Below are positions 1 through 5,900 of a stretch of 8,096 nucleotides of DNA, one piece after another. Made by a program: the position numbers and the translations under genes. Each line of letters starts with the position of its first letter. Position 1 is the first letter of the stretch. The notes beneath the pieces are model-generated. The model had not been told where the DNA came from. It was given only the letters and a program-made list of their open reading frames with translations, and made no database searches. The stretch covers positions 1 to 8,096 of the forward strand of contig PLKU01000419.1 of NCBI GenBank assembly GCA_003140705.1, given 5' to 3'. Source of the stretch: Acidobacteriaceae bacterium. GTDB lineage: Bacteria > Acidobacteriota > Terriglobia > Terriglobales > Acidobacteriaceae.

Positions 1-150
1 AACTCGCGTGTCACTTCTGGTGACATCTACTACGTCCGAAACAGGTATTTCGCAAAGCTCCTGAAGCTACTGGAGGAGGGCTGGAAGAAGACAAATGTTG
101 GCGTCTTTGCCAATCCGCACTGTGACTTATTCAACCCTGAGGTTCTTTAA
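1..150 (+). CDS. C-terminal end of an unrecognised protein (partial, 5' end outside window)
   Basis: Frame 1 is open from the first base to a TAA at 148-150 and encodes 49 residues ending NPEVL. The piece contains aromatic and basic stretches (IYYVRNRYF, then KLLKLLEEGWKK) and reads like a genuine folded C-terminus. I do not recognise the family. The start lies left of the window. The next ORF begins 16 bases downstream, so the two could once have been co-transcribed. Confidence 0.5.
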   Translation, partial: NSRVTSGDIYYVRNRYFAKLLKLLEEGWKKTNVGVFANPHCDLFNPEVL

Positions 151-166
151 CATTGGTGTGTGAAGA

Positions 167-280
167 ATGAAGCCAGACCCGGCCTATACAAAGAAACTGC
201 TGGAAGCGTTTGAGGATTCGCCACAGCCTACGACCGATATTCAGGAGTCGTCGCAGACAGCGTTGCATTGGCGCGAATGA
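167..280 (+). pseudogene. Short ORF, possibly a truncated N-terminus of a DUF2513/YjcQ-like protein
   Basis: ATG at 167 opens 37 codons beginning MKPDPAYTKKLLEAFED. The opening recalls the 'MKRDxxLxRKLLxxIE' start of DUF2513/YjcQ-type proteins, but this is a resemblance by eye only. Those proteins are normally longer than 100 residues, so this would be a fragment. No strong ribosome binding site is visible. After about residue 27 the frame turns into an unconvincing tail (SSQTALHWRE). Meanwhile another frame becomes coding-like (VVADSVALARMILERVVR, stop TAG at 301-303). The region may therefore be a frameshifted or spliced-together remnant of one or two genes. Confidence 0.35.
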
Positions 281-312
281 TTCTTGAGCGCGTTGTGCGT
301 TAGGATGGTCGC

Positions 313-999
313 ATGTGCGGAAGATACGGCAGACGGGCTGACAAGCAGCGGATTGCGGAATGGATGCAGACGCACAATGTGGACGTGTTCGATGATTCGT
401 ACCTCGCGCCTTCCTACAACGTCGCTCCTCAGAGCTTTCAGCCGGTTGTGAGGCTCAATTCGGATACAGGTGAGCGCGAACTGACCGTCATGCGATGGGG
501 GCTTGTGCCCTTCTGGTCGAAGGAAGGTACGGCGGCATTCAACACGATCAACGCAAAGGCCGAAACGGTCGCTACGAGTCCAGCATATCGGGAGCCATGG
601 AAACGTCGTCGTTGCCTTGTACCTGCTGACTGGTTCTATGAGTGGAAGAAGATTGATGAGAAGACCAAGCAGCCCTATGCAATCGCCATGGAGGACGACG
701 GGCTCTTCGCATTCGCAGGATTGTGGGACACGTGGAAGGACAAAGCCACTGGTCAGGAGCTACAGACGTACACGATTTTGACCACAGACCCGAACGGACT
801 CTTGAAGCGAATACACAACCGAATGCCGGTGATCGTGGCACGGAATGAATACGAGCGGTGGATGGCTCCAGCCGAGCCATCGCATTTGCCTGTTGACTTG
901 CTCCGACCATACCCGGCTGAAGAGATGAAGGCATGGAAGGTGAGCAAGGCTGTTGGGAATGTGCGGAACAACCGACCTGAATTGATAGAGCCTGTTTGA
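313..999 (+). CDS. yedK: SOS response-associated peptidase (SRAP) family protein, YedK/HMCES-like
   Basis: This 228-aa protein has the full SRAP signature. The catalytic Cys is at position 2 (MCGRYG), exposed once the initiator Met is removed. Asn80 lies in the NAKAET motif, Glu110 in PADWFYEW and His168 in HNRMPV. These correspond to the Cys2/Asn75/Glu105/His160 set of E. coli YedK. Known family members bind abasic sites in single-stranded DNA and form a stable thiazolidine DNA-protein crosslink through Cys2, shielding the lesion; they act in the nucleoid. The length matches the family (about 220-240 aa). The ATG follows AGGA at 302-305 with 7-nt spacing. The stop overlaps the start of a small ORF, suggesting coupling. 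A second, truncated SRAP C-terminus lies near 4865-4984. No LexA box is evident upstream, so SOS control is not supported here. Confidence 0.93.
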   Translation: MCGRYGRRADKQRIAEWMQTHNVDVFDDSYLAPSYNVAPQSFQPVVRLNSDTGERELTVMRWGLVPFWSKEGTAAFNTINAKAETVATSPAYREPWKRRRCLVPADWFYEWKKIDEKTKQPYAIAMEDDGLFAFAGLWDTWKDKATGQELQTYTILTTDPNGLLKRIHNRMPVIVARNEYERWMAPAEPSHLPVDLLRPYPAEEMKAWKVSKAVGNVRNNRPELIEPV

Positions 1000-1193
1000 T
1001 CTGGAAGTGTAGGCGGCGACGACGCTTACCGAGCGAGGGTCGAGACGGTGACGAGCAAGCCGACTTCGCCGTGGCGGCGTGGCTGCAACGCGCCGACGAG
1101 AGCAATTCACTGGAGAGCTTCTTCAATCCGCTGCTTACACCGGAGGAGCGAGAAGTCGCCAGAATCGAGGGTTGGATACTCGGAGTCGTGTGA
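996..1193 (+). CDS. Small conserved hypothetical protein, copy A (C-terminal ARIEGWILGVV motif)
   Basis: The 65-codon frame can start at TTG 996, which overlaps the SRAP stop (TTGA). The true start is uncertain, because the first 14 codons are basic and not conserved. From residue 15 to the stop it aligns without gaps to the ORF at 5692-5847: 37 of 51 residues are identical, including GRDGDEQA, AAWLQRAD and the terminal ARIEGWILGVV. In the last 11 codons all four nucleotide differences are silent third-position changes, which favours this strand and frame as protein-coding. I know no function; it has no membrane segment or metal motif. It may be translationally coupled to the SRAP gene, or may be the conserved C-terminal part of what was once a longer protein. 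Confidence 0.5.
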   Translation: MIWKCRRRRRLPSEGRDGDEQADFAVAAWLQRADESNSLESFFNPLLTPEEREVARIEGWILGVV

Positions 1194-1244
1194 ACTGGCG
1201 ACGAATAGGTGAGCAGTTCCATTAGTCGCACCAGAGCAGGTTAA

Positions 1245-1490
1245 TCAAGTTCCTCGGTCCTGCCAATCACCATCCAGTCTTTTGACCTCCATTGTTCTAC
1301 TCTGAAAGGTCAATTCATACAGGCCGTCCGGTAGGTTCTCTGGGGCAAGATGAATGTCACACTCGATGTGCTCCGAATTATTGAACTGAGGTAGTGATAC
1401 CTTCACAACACTCACTACGCATTCTGCCTCATGCCCCATGCCCTTTAGCCGTCCCGCCATCATGACGGTTTCGCGATGCGATTTCGTCAT
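1245..1490 (-). CDS. Hypothetical small protein (81 aa)
   Basis: ATG at 1490-1488 on the minus strand opens 81 codons ending at TGA 1247-1245. A purine-rich GGGGTGGTGA lies about 4 nt before the ATG as a possible ribosome binding site. The sequence looks like a compact acidic protein: a basic N-terminus (MTKSHRETVMMAGRLKGMG) is followed by beta-rich segments (AECVVSVVKVSL, HIECDIHLAPENLPDGLYEL). It has no signal peptide or membrane span and I do not recognise the family. It points against its neighbours, converging on the small ORF at 996-1193. The overlapping plus-strand frame (1438-1646) looks less like coding sequence. Confidence 0.55.
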   Translation of the reverse strand: MTKSHRETVMMAGRLKGMGHEAECVVSVVKVSLPQFNNSEHIECDIHLAPENLPDGLYELTFQSRTMEVKRLDGDWQDRGT

Positions 1491-1522
1491 TCATTCACCA
1501 CCCCGTCCCGGCTCTGCGAAAA

Positions 1523-1633
1523 ATGGAACCGGATGCTTTCATGAATACCATCATTGTCCAGCGGCTGTATGTCCAATCCCGCTCAGAGCAGCCCCGCGTT
1601 GCCTGTCTGGTTTTGCAGCTTCCCGACGCTTAA
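1523..1633 (+). CDS. Possible 36-aa small ORF upstream of the 64-aa gene
   Basis: ATG at 1523 (or 1541) opens a short frame that reads MNTIIVQRLYVQ and ends LVLQLPDA, with a TAA at 1631-1633. That stop sits directly before the TTGAGGA ribosome binding site of the next gene, so the two could be coupled. There is no clear ribosome binding site of its own and no known family. It could equally be chance or the end of a decayed gene. Confidence 0.25.
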   Translation: MEPDAFMNTIIVQRLYVQSRSEQPRVACLVLQLPDA

Positions 1634-1640
1634 TTGAGGA
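1634..1640 (+). promoter_or_regulatory. Ribosome binding site TTGAGGA fixing the start at 1648
   Basis: TTGAGGA stands 7 nt before ATG 1648. It decides for the 64-aa protein over the longer in-frame reading that begins at 1438, which has no such site and a low-complexity-looking N-terminal part antisense to the gene at 1245-1490. Confidence 0.6.
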
Positions 1641-1647
1641 CTTCAAA

Positions 1648-1842
1648 ATGAACTACTCCGCAAGCACCGACCCCGAACTCGCTGACTGGCTCCGCTCCGC
1701 GTCCGAGAGCGCCGAAGTTCCGAGTTTCATCCGGGCGGTCGCCGAAGCTGCGTTCCCCGCCGACTTGCCGAAATGCGTCCTGCTACGCCCGGTGTTGTTG
1801 GAACTGAAGCGGCAGAGACCTCGTGTGGCTCGGGTTTCCTAA
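1648..1842 (+). CDS. Hypothetical small protein (64 aa)
   Basis: The protein starts MNYSASTDPELADWLRSA and continues through a helical stretch, VPSFIRAVAEAAFPADL, to a basic C-terminus. I do not recognise a named domain. The pattern (DPELxxWL, PSFxRAVAEAAF, LLRPVLLELK) feels like a short all-alpha conserved hypothetical protein. The stop at 1840-1842 is 54 nt before the metallophosphoesterase start, on the same strand, so the two may share a transcript. It has no signal peptide. Confidence 0.6.
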   Translation: MNYSASTDPELADWLRSASESAEVPSFIRAVAEAAFPADLPKCVLLRPVLLELKRQRPRVARVS

Positions 1843-1896
1843 AGTGCTAGACTCTGGCTTGAACCCTTGCAACTCTGTTAATCAGGAGTCCTAACA

Positions 1897-3324
1897 ATGC
1901 ACGATGCGGCGGGGAATCAACGTTTTATCACCCAGAGTGTCCTTCACATCCGCACTCAACTGATGAACCCGACCCAAGTGGCGATTGATGCAATTGGAAC
2001 CGGGATTGGCTCAAATGATGCGGCCACGACAGAGAGCAAGAGAACTGAACTTTTGGCTCATTTTGACGATTTGGCGGACAAGTCTGAGAACGAGCCGTCC
2101 CACGATGACCAGCATTATGTCTCCCGATCTGACGGGGTTGGTCTTTTCCAATCGGCTCTGTCCAAAATCTTCGCCGCAGTCCCCAATTTGCAGGGTTACG
2201 GAGATTGGAATCCACTTTGGGTCATTACAGAAATTGAAGTCTTTGTCCACAAGGTCGAAGCCTTCCTTGCTGACATTCATGAAGACGAGACAGGCAAGAA
2301 GCAGCCGGTATGGGCAGCTATTGTCTCTGAATTGCTTCGACTAAAGACATTCGATGATAGAGCCCCTTACCCCGCAGGAGTTCCTGAGCCGACTCAGCTA
2401 CCTGAGACTTTCAAGATGGTTCTCCTTGCTGACTGGGGAGGGGATAATGACGCGGCAAGGAGAATTGCGTCTGATATTCCCAGACAGACTCCCGACTTCA
2501 TCATCCATCTCGGAGACATTTATTACGGAGGAACCAAATTCGAGTGTGAAAAGTTTCTTGATATGTGGCCGATGAGGTTGAATATGCAAGACCCCAAATC
2601 CGCGCTTCAGCCAATTGGAAGTTTTGCATTAAACGGAAACCACGAGATGTATAGCGGGGGTGAGTTCTACTTCAATACGGTTCTACCTGCATTCGGGCAG
2701 AAGCAGCCATTCTTCTGTTTGGAGAACTCCAACTGGCGGATCATTGGGCTGGATACAGCCTATAACGGCGGAAGGTTGAAGCCACAATCACCGACTGACC
2801 CGATGAATACTCAATGGAACTGGCTGATTGAAACGCTACGAAAGGGCGGGAAGGCGACGATATTATTGACGCATCATCAGCCTGTTTCTGCACATCAAGC
2901 CGACTGGAACGATTCAAAACCTCTTCGTGAAGACATCAACGAATTATTACAGGTTGATGGAATCGGTGATGATGCGATTTTCGGGTGGTTCTTTGGTCAT
3001 GAGCATCGATGCGCTTTATATCGAGACAGCGATTTGAAGTTCAACGCTCGGCTTATTGGAAACGGATGCATCCCTCATGAGGTTCAGAAAGAAAAAGCAG
3101 CAGACCCCGGCTGCAATGAAGTCGATTTCTTCAACAAGAAGGCAACTGCTCCCGGAACTAACACGGCGGTCTCCTCATTCGCCAAATTGTCATTCGTGGG
3201 GACAGAATTGCTGATTGAATACGTGGACGAGACATTTGCCACATGGGGAGAAGAGGTTTGGTATTCCGATAAGGGACGTTTCGGAGGAAGCAAGTTCGTT
3301 GAATACGACGCTATTCAGCAATAG
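1897..3324 (+). CDS. Calcineurin-like metallophosphoesterase with purple-acid-phosphatase-type motifs
   Basis: The 475-aa protein starts at ATG 1897, 8 nt after AGGAG (1884-1888). The first 170 or so residues are an unrecognised, acidic, largely helical region. The catalytic domain then carries five metal-binding blocks: DWG (179-181), GDIYY (206-210), GNHE (247-250), THH (325-327) and GHEH (367-370). This matches the DxG / GDxxY / GNHE / xxxH / GHxH order of purple acid phosphatases, rather than the DxH first block of most calcineurin-like enzymes; Tyr210 would be the charge-transfer tyrosine ligand. Such enzymes hydrolyse phosphate mono- or diesters using a dinuclear metal centre. The substrate cannot be told. 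There is no signal peptide, which is unusual for purple acid phosphatases and suggests an intracellular role. The C-terminal 100 residues have no recognised motif. It ends just before a probable terminator. Confidence 0.85.
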   Translation: MHDAAGNQRFITQSVLHIRTQLMNPTQVAIDAIGTGIGSNDAATTESKRTELLAHFDDLADKSENEPSHDDQHYVSRSDGVGLFQSALSKIFAAVPNLQGYGDWNPLWVITEIEVFVHKVEAFLADIHEDETGKKQPVWAAIVSELLRLKTFDDRAPYPAGVPEPTQLPETFKMVLLADWGGDNDAARRIASDIPRQTPDFIIHLGDIYYGGTKFECEKFLDMWPMRLNMQDPKSALQPIGSFALNGNHEMYSGGEFYFNTVLPAFGQKQPFFCLENSNWRIIGLDTAYNGGRLKPQSPTDPMNTQWNWLIETLRKGGKATILLTHHQPVSAHQADWNDSKPLREDINELLQVDGIGDDAIFGWFFGHEHRCALYRDSDLKFNARLIGNGCIPHEVQKEKAADPGCNEVDFFNKKATAPGTNTAVSSFAKLSFVGTELLIEYVDETFATWGEEVWYSDKGRFGGSKFVEYDAIQQ

Positions 3325-3402
3325 GCGCACGAATGTGCTCTTTGAAAATCCATTCCCCGATTGCGAGGCAAGTCAGCCTCAGTGAAGTTGCATCGCGTAA
3401 AA

Positions 3403-3428
3403 GCCGGTGCATCGGATTCCGGCCTTTT
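3403..3428 (+). terminator. Probable bidirectional intrinsic terminator between convergent genes
   Basis: GCCGG (3403-3407) pairs with CCGGC (3419-3423), with an 11-nt loop. It is flanked by AAAA upstream and CTTTT downstream, so a T-run follows the stem on both strands. It lies about 80 nt after the metallophosphoesterase stop and abuts the stop of the minus-strand gene. The stem is short, so this is moderate evidence only. Confidence 0.45.
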
Positions 3429-4094
3429 CTATTTGGGTTGAGTGGCACTATTCTCAGTGCCTGTTGCGCAATATTTGGCTTTCAATTCCGCCGACAGTTC
3501 TCCTGAATCACACATAGATGAGATGTTGCTGTCAGTTTGTGGGGTTGATACAGAAGACTTTGGCTTCGGTAGTTTTATGGGGTTGTAGCTGCCCTCTTTT
3601 TTTGGGTTGGAGGGGTCTGGAATCATGATGAAAGTGACCCCGCCATGGTGTTCTATGCGGTACAGCACCTTACTCGTGGTATCAAACACATCCGAGACAT
3701 CGTGGTGCAACCAAGTATGGTCGAGGAACACAAAAGTTCCATCCTCTTCGGTGAGGGTCAAAATGAAAGGTCGGTCGCAAGGAAGCAATGCAGCGGCCAA
3801 CGAAGCGCCACTCGCACATACTTCAATTACAACCTCCTTGCCATCAGGCATGTCCGCCACCAGCCATCCACTGTAGTCGTCTACGATGCCTCCTGTGCAG
3901 TGAATCCCCACCAAACCGCTGTTACAGGATGTAGTATCCGTCCAGCCTCTGGATACCTTACCACCTACGTGAAGGGGCACCTTAGTAAGTGTGCCCATCT
4001 TGTAGTCGTTACTGTGGTCTTTTGCTACTGCCGGGACGCCCGAAAAAACGCCGAAAGCAACGAGGAGAACGGCCAAAGACATGTTGCGTTTCAT
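3429..4094 (-). CDS. Secreted hypothetical protein with six cysteines (221 aa)
   Basis: ATG 4094-4092 follows AAAGGGGAA with about 6-nt spacing. The N-terminus is a textbook Sec signal peptide: MKRN, then a hydrophobic core (SLAVLLVAFGVFSGV), then AVA as the likely cleavage site after residue 24. The mature part has cysteines at 57, 66, 93, 106, 195 and 209, an even number compatible with disulfides outside the cytoplasm. The segment around 117-160 is beta-rich and contains a His/Asp-rich patch (DHTWLHHDVSD). A proline/serine/lysine linker (about 161-190) leads to a small C-terminal CDSGELSAELKAKYC motif. There is no lipobox. I do not recognise the family, and no partner gene is apparent. Confidence 0.75.
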   Translation of the reverse strand: MKRNMSLAVLLVAFGVFSGVPAVAKDHSNDYKMGTLTKVPLHVGGKVSRGWTDTTSCNSGLVGIHCTGGIVDDYSGWLVADMPDGKEVVIEVCASGASLAAALLPCDRPFILTLTEEDGTFVFLDHTWLHHDVSDVFDTTSKVLYRIEHHGGVTFIMIPDPSNPKKEGSYNPIKLPKPKSSVSTPQTDSNISSMCDSGELSAELKAKYCATGTENSATQPK

Positions 4095-4475
4095 CTGACT
4101 TCCCCTTTCACACTCGTAAACATTCAGACGTTGCCAAAATGGTGAGTGGTAGTGGTGGTGTCACGAGGTTGAGCAGAGCCCGGTCTTCGGTATCGTCATA
4201 CGCTTCGCCATCTTGCCTCGCAGATGCAACCCGCCATCATAGCAGGGCTTACATGAACATTGCCGTGACCTTCAGTCCAGCAACTTCCTTACCGCCCCTA
4301 AACGGTTCTCTCCTCCATGTACTTTTCCAACTCTTTGATGGAATACATCACCATCTTGCCCATTCGTGTAACCGGTGGTCGGCGAGGAGTCCCCCCGCTC
4401 CGCCAGCTTCTGCGCTTAGGGCGCTGACGTCGAGAAACGCCCCGGTGCTATCTTAGGGACGGGAGAATAGTCACA
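4095..4475. other. Intergenic region without a convincing gene
   Basis: This 381-bp gap separates the divergent secreted-protein gene and histone-like gene and should contain both promoters. I could not identify convincing -35/-10 pairs. On the minus strand a 21-codon ORF (4363-4298) reads MGKMVMYSIKELEKYMEER and looks protein-like, but it has no ribosome binding site and may be a remnant. A plus-strand reading across 3989-4456 looks like a chance frame. Confidence 0.4.
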
Positions 4476-4838
4476 ATGAGCATCGACACTTTGATTGCAG
4501 AAATCGACGCCGAGATTGCTCGGTTCCAGCAAGCACGCACCTTGCTGGCCGGTTCGCAGGGCCGAACGACCACCGCACCCGCCAAGAAACCTACCAAACG
4601 GAAGCTGAGCGCAGCGTCTCGGGAACGGATAGCTGCCGCGCAACGGAAGAGATGGGCAGCGACCAAGGAGGCTGTGAAAGCCGCCGCCGCCAAGCCAGAG
4701 AAGAAAGCTGCCGCTCCGGCCAAGAAGCGGGGAATGAGCGCGGAATCCAAGAAGCGCATTGCAGCGGCACAGAAGAAGCGTCGGGCGACAATTAAGGCTG
4801 CTAAAGAGACCGCGAAAATGGTTCCAGCTTTTTTCTAA
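4476..4838 (+). CDS. Histone H1-like lysine/alanine-rich DNA-binding protein
   Basis: The 120-aa protein starts at ATG 4476, 10 nt after GGGAG. Residues 1-26 form an amphipathic helix (MSIDTLIAEIDAEIARFQQA), probably a dimerising coiled coil. A basic linker with AKKPTKRK is followed by two copies of one unit: LSAASRERIAAAQRKRWAAT (44-63) and MSAESKKRIAAAQKKRRATI (87-106). The units are separated by an Ala/Lys/Pro-rich segment resembling eukaryotic histone H1 tails. Such proteins bind DNA non-specifically and compact or regulate the nucleoid; the role here is inferred from composition. The last residues (MVPAFF) break the Lys/Ala pattern, and the stop lies immediately before a SRAP gene remnant, so the native 3' end may have been lost in a rearrangement. 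Confidence 0.7.
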   Translation: MSIDTLIAEIDAEIARFQQARTLLAGSQGRTTTAPAKKPTKRKLSAASRERIAAAQRKRWAATKEAVKAAAAKPEKKAAAPAKKRGMSAESKKRIAAAQKKRRATIKAAKETAKMVPAFF

Positions 4839-4984
4839 ATGGCGTCTCAACCGCACCGGGGCAGTTGCCGGTAGACCTATTGAAACCATACCCGGCAGAA
4901 GAGATGAAAACATGGCCGGTAAGCAGAGATGTGGGTAATGTTCGGAACAATCGTCCCGAGTTGATAGAGCCCATCAATGACTGA
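4838..4984 (+). pseudogene. C-terminal remnant of a second SRAP (YedK-like) gene
   Basis: From 4865 to the TGA at 4982-4984 the reading is LPVDLLKPYPAEEMKTW, then VGNVRNNRPELIEP and a short tail. It matches the last 37 residues of the intact SRAP protein at 886-999 at 31 positions, with many silent codon differences, so it is an old paralogue or independently acquired copy rather than a fresh duplication. The catalytic Cys, Asn, Glu and His parts are absent. Upstream, a frame shift around 4838-4862 would restore a Trp followed by PAPGQ-like residues, so similarity may reach back to the histone-like stop. No start codon or ribosome binding site serves this fragment. Confidence 0.8.
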
Positions 4985-4989
4985 ATCGG

Positions 4990-5208
4990 TCAAGCTTTAG
5001 TAGCCGGAGGAGGTTGAACTTGGAGCGGGTATTTCGGCGCTACATCGGCATTGCCCCAACTTCGGAAAGCGTATAGATCGTTATTTGCAGAATAGAAATC
5101 AAAGTCAATCAAGATTTTGAGCGGAGTATTCCAACGGGAAGTAGTTGGGAGTAACCAATCGCCGGTTACCAATTGTGATGCGGTTGAGCACTTAATGGGC
5201 GGGGCCTC
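4990..5208 (-). pseudogene. Orphan C-terminal coding fragment of unknown protein
   Basis: The minus-strand frame is open from just after a TAA (5211-5209) to TGA 4992-4990. It reads convincingly like protein: KCSTASQLVTGDWLLPTTSR, further on ILIDFDFYSANND, and a Pro/Lys-rich end. There is no ATG or GTG in the frame, only a TTG at 5172 without a good ribosome binding site. It is best explained as the 3' end of a gene whose 5' part was deleted. It converges on the SRAP remnant, whose stop is only 5 nt away. The family is not recognised. Confidence 0.4.
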
Positions 5209-5351
5209 TTACGGCCAAAGACGCATTGTTCATTTTGGTTCCCAGCTTGATCCTTAGTTCATTACTTCGATTTGAAAGTTCGCCATCGAAGGAAAGAGCT
5301 GACTTTGTTGTCTTCAATTACGAGCGGTCACTCACTTGAGGCCGAACCCAT

Positions 5352-5495
5352 TCATGCAACCAGTTCTAGATTGATTGGAGTGTGTTCGATGAATTTCCCA
5401 TTCTTGAAAACAACTAAGTTCACCGCGTCTCCATCCTCTATATCGAGAAACAGCGTGTGGAGTGAACGCATGACATTCGCCACGATGCAGTTCAT
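5352..5495 (-). CDS. Possible 47-aa small protein overlapping the zinc-ribbon gene
   Basis: ATG at 5495-5493 (alternative 5471-5469) leads to a beta-rich reading: MRSLHTLFLDIEDGDAVNL, then VVFKNGKFIEHTPINLELVA. It ends at TGA 5354-5352. The sequence looks like real protein, but AAAGGG directly abuts the first ATG, too close for a normal ribosome binding site. It overlaps the 5' end of the plus-strand zinc-ribbon gene by 26 nt (or 2 nt with the second start). It may be a complete tiny gene or a remnant. Confidence 0.35.
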   Translation of the reverse strand: MNCIVANVMRSLHTLFLDIEDGDAVNLVVFKNGKFIEHTPINLELVA

Positions 5496-5655
5496 CCCTT
5501 TGACGTCAGCTTATCTGTGCCAAGATTGCAATTGCGTTGGGAACAGCGCATCACATTGCCCAGCGTGCACTTCGGCTGTTCTGCTCGGGCTCTCCGGAAT
5601 CCTGAATCGTGAAGCAAACGTAAAGAGGAACCTGAGTCCGTTCCGAGCCGCGTAG
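5470..5655 (+). CDS. Small zinc-ribbon protein (61 aa)
   Basis: The frame continues upstream to 5272, but ATG 5470 is preceded by GGAG (5459-5462) at 7-nt spacing, and the coding character begins here. A second Met is at 5485. After FIPLTSAYL comes CQDCNCVGNSASHCPAC, a CxxC-x9-CxxC zinc-knuckle arrangement with one extra Cys between the pairs. A short helix (SAVLLGLSGILNRE) and a basic tail follow. Such ribbons bind zinc and often serve in nucleic-acid or protein contacts; the role here is unknown. The stop TAG (5653-5655) directly abuts the TTG that opens the next small ORF, so the two may be translated together. Confidence 0.5.
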   Translation: MTFATMQFIPLTSAYLCQDCNCVGNSASHCPACTSAVLLGLSGILNREANVKRNLSPFRAA

Positions 5656-5847
5656 TTGAAAGTGGCGGGCGGCAACGTAGGCGCAAAGAATGGCCGAGAC
5701 GGCGATGAGCAAGCCGCCTATGCCGCTGCGGCATGGCTGCAACGCGCCGACGGGAGCGGCTCACTGATCTGCTTTCTCAGTCCGAGCCTAACGGCAGAGG
5801 AGCTTGGAATCGCCAGAATCGAGGGGTGGATTCTTGGGGTCGTGTGA
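5656..5847 (+). CDS. Small conserved hypothetical protein, copy B (C-terminal ARIEGWILGVV motif)
   Basis: The frame may start at TTG 5656 or GTG 5662; neither has a clear ribosome binding site beyond coupling to the preceding stop. From 5692 it aligns to copy A (1038-1193) over 51 residues without gaps at 37 identities. The blocks GRDGDEQA, AAWLQRAD and ARIEGWILGVV are fully conserved. Eleven of the identical residues use different codons, so the copies are old and the frame appears to be maintained. The function is unknown. On the opposite strand a frame (5742-5551) carries a hydrophobic stretch, but the silent-change pattern favours the plus strand. Confidence 0.5.
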   Translation: MKVAGGNVGAKNGRDGDEQAAYAAAAWLQRADGSGSLICFLSPSLTAEELGIARIEGWILGVV

Positions 5848-5900
5848 CGGTGAGTTTAAATGTAAGTCGCCGTGATTGCTAGTTTCAATAAGATTGAATT

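Noticed and set aside
572..1231. Long minus-strand ORF opposite the SRAP gene
   Set aside because: It is antisense to a clearly recognised SRAP protein and the following small ORF; Ser/Pro/Arg-rich composition is typical of a shadow frame.
3365..3380. Hairpin GAGGC-AAGTCA-GCCTC after the metallophosphoesterase
   Set aside because: No T-run follows on either side; the GCCGG/CCGGC stem at 3403-3423 with T-runs is the better terminator.
4298..4363. 21-codon minus-strand ORF (MGKMVMYSIKELEKYMEER)
   Set aside because: The composition is protein-like, but it is too short to judge, has no ribosome binding site, and other frames across the same bases are also open.
4416..4913. 165-aa and 103-aa minus-strand ORFs opposite the histone-like gene
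   Set aside because: Leu/Arg/Ala-rich composition is the expected antisense of Lys/Ala/Glu codons, and the plus strand has the ribosome binding site and internal protein repeats.
5551..5742. Minus-strand ORF with a hydrophobic stretch (GGLLIAVSAILCAYVAA) that could be a membrane segment
   Set aside because: It is antisense to copy B and the zinc-ribbon ORF. In copy A the corresponding minus frame is interrupted by a stop, while the plus frame is kept with silent changes.
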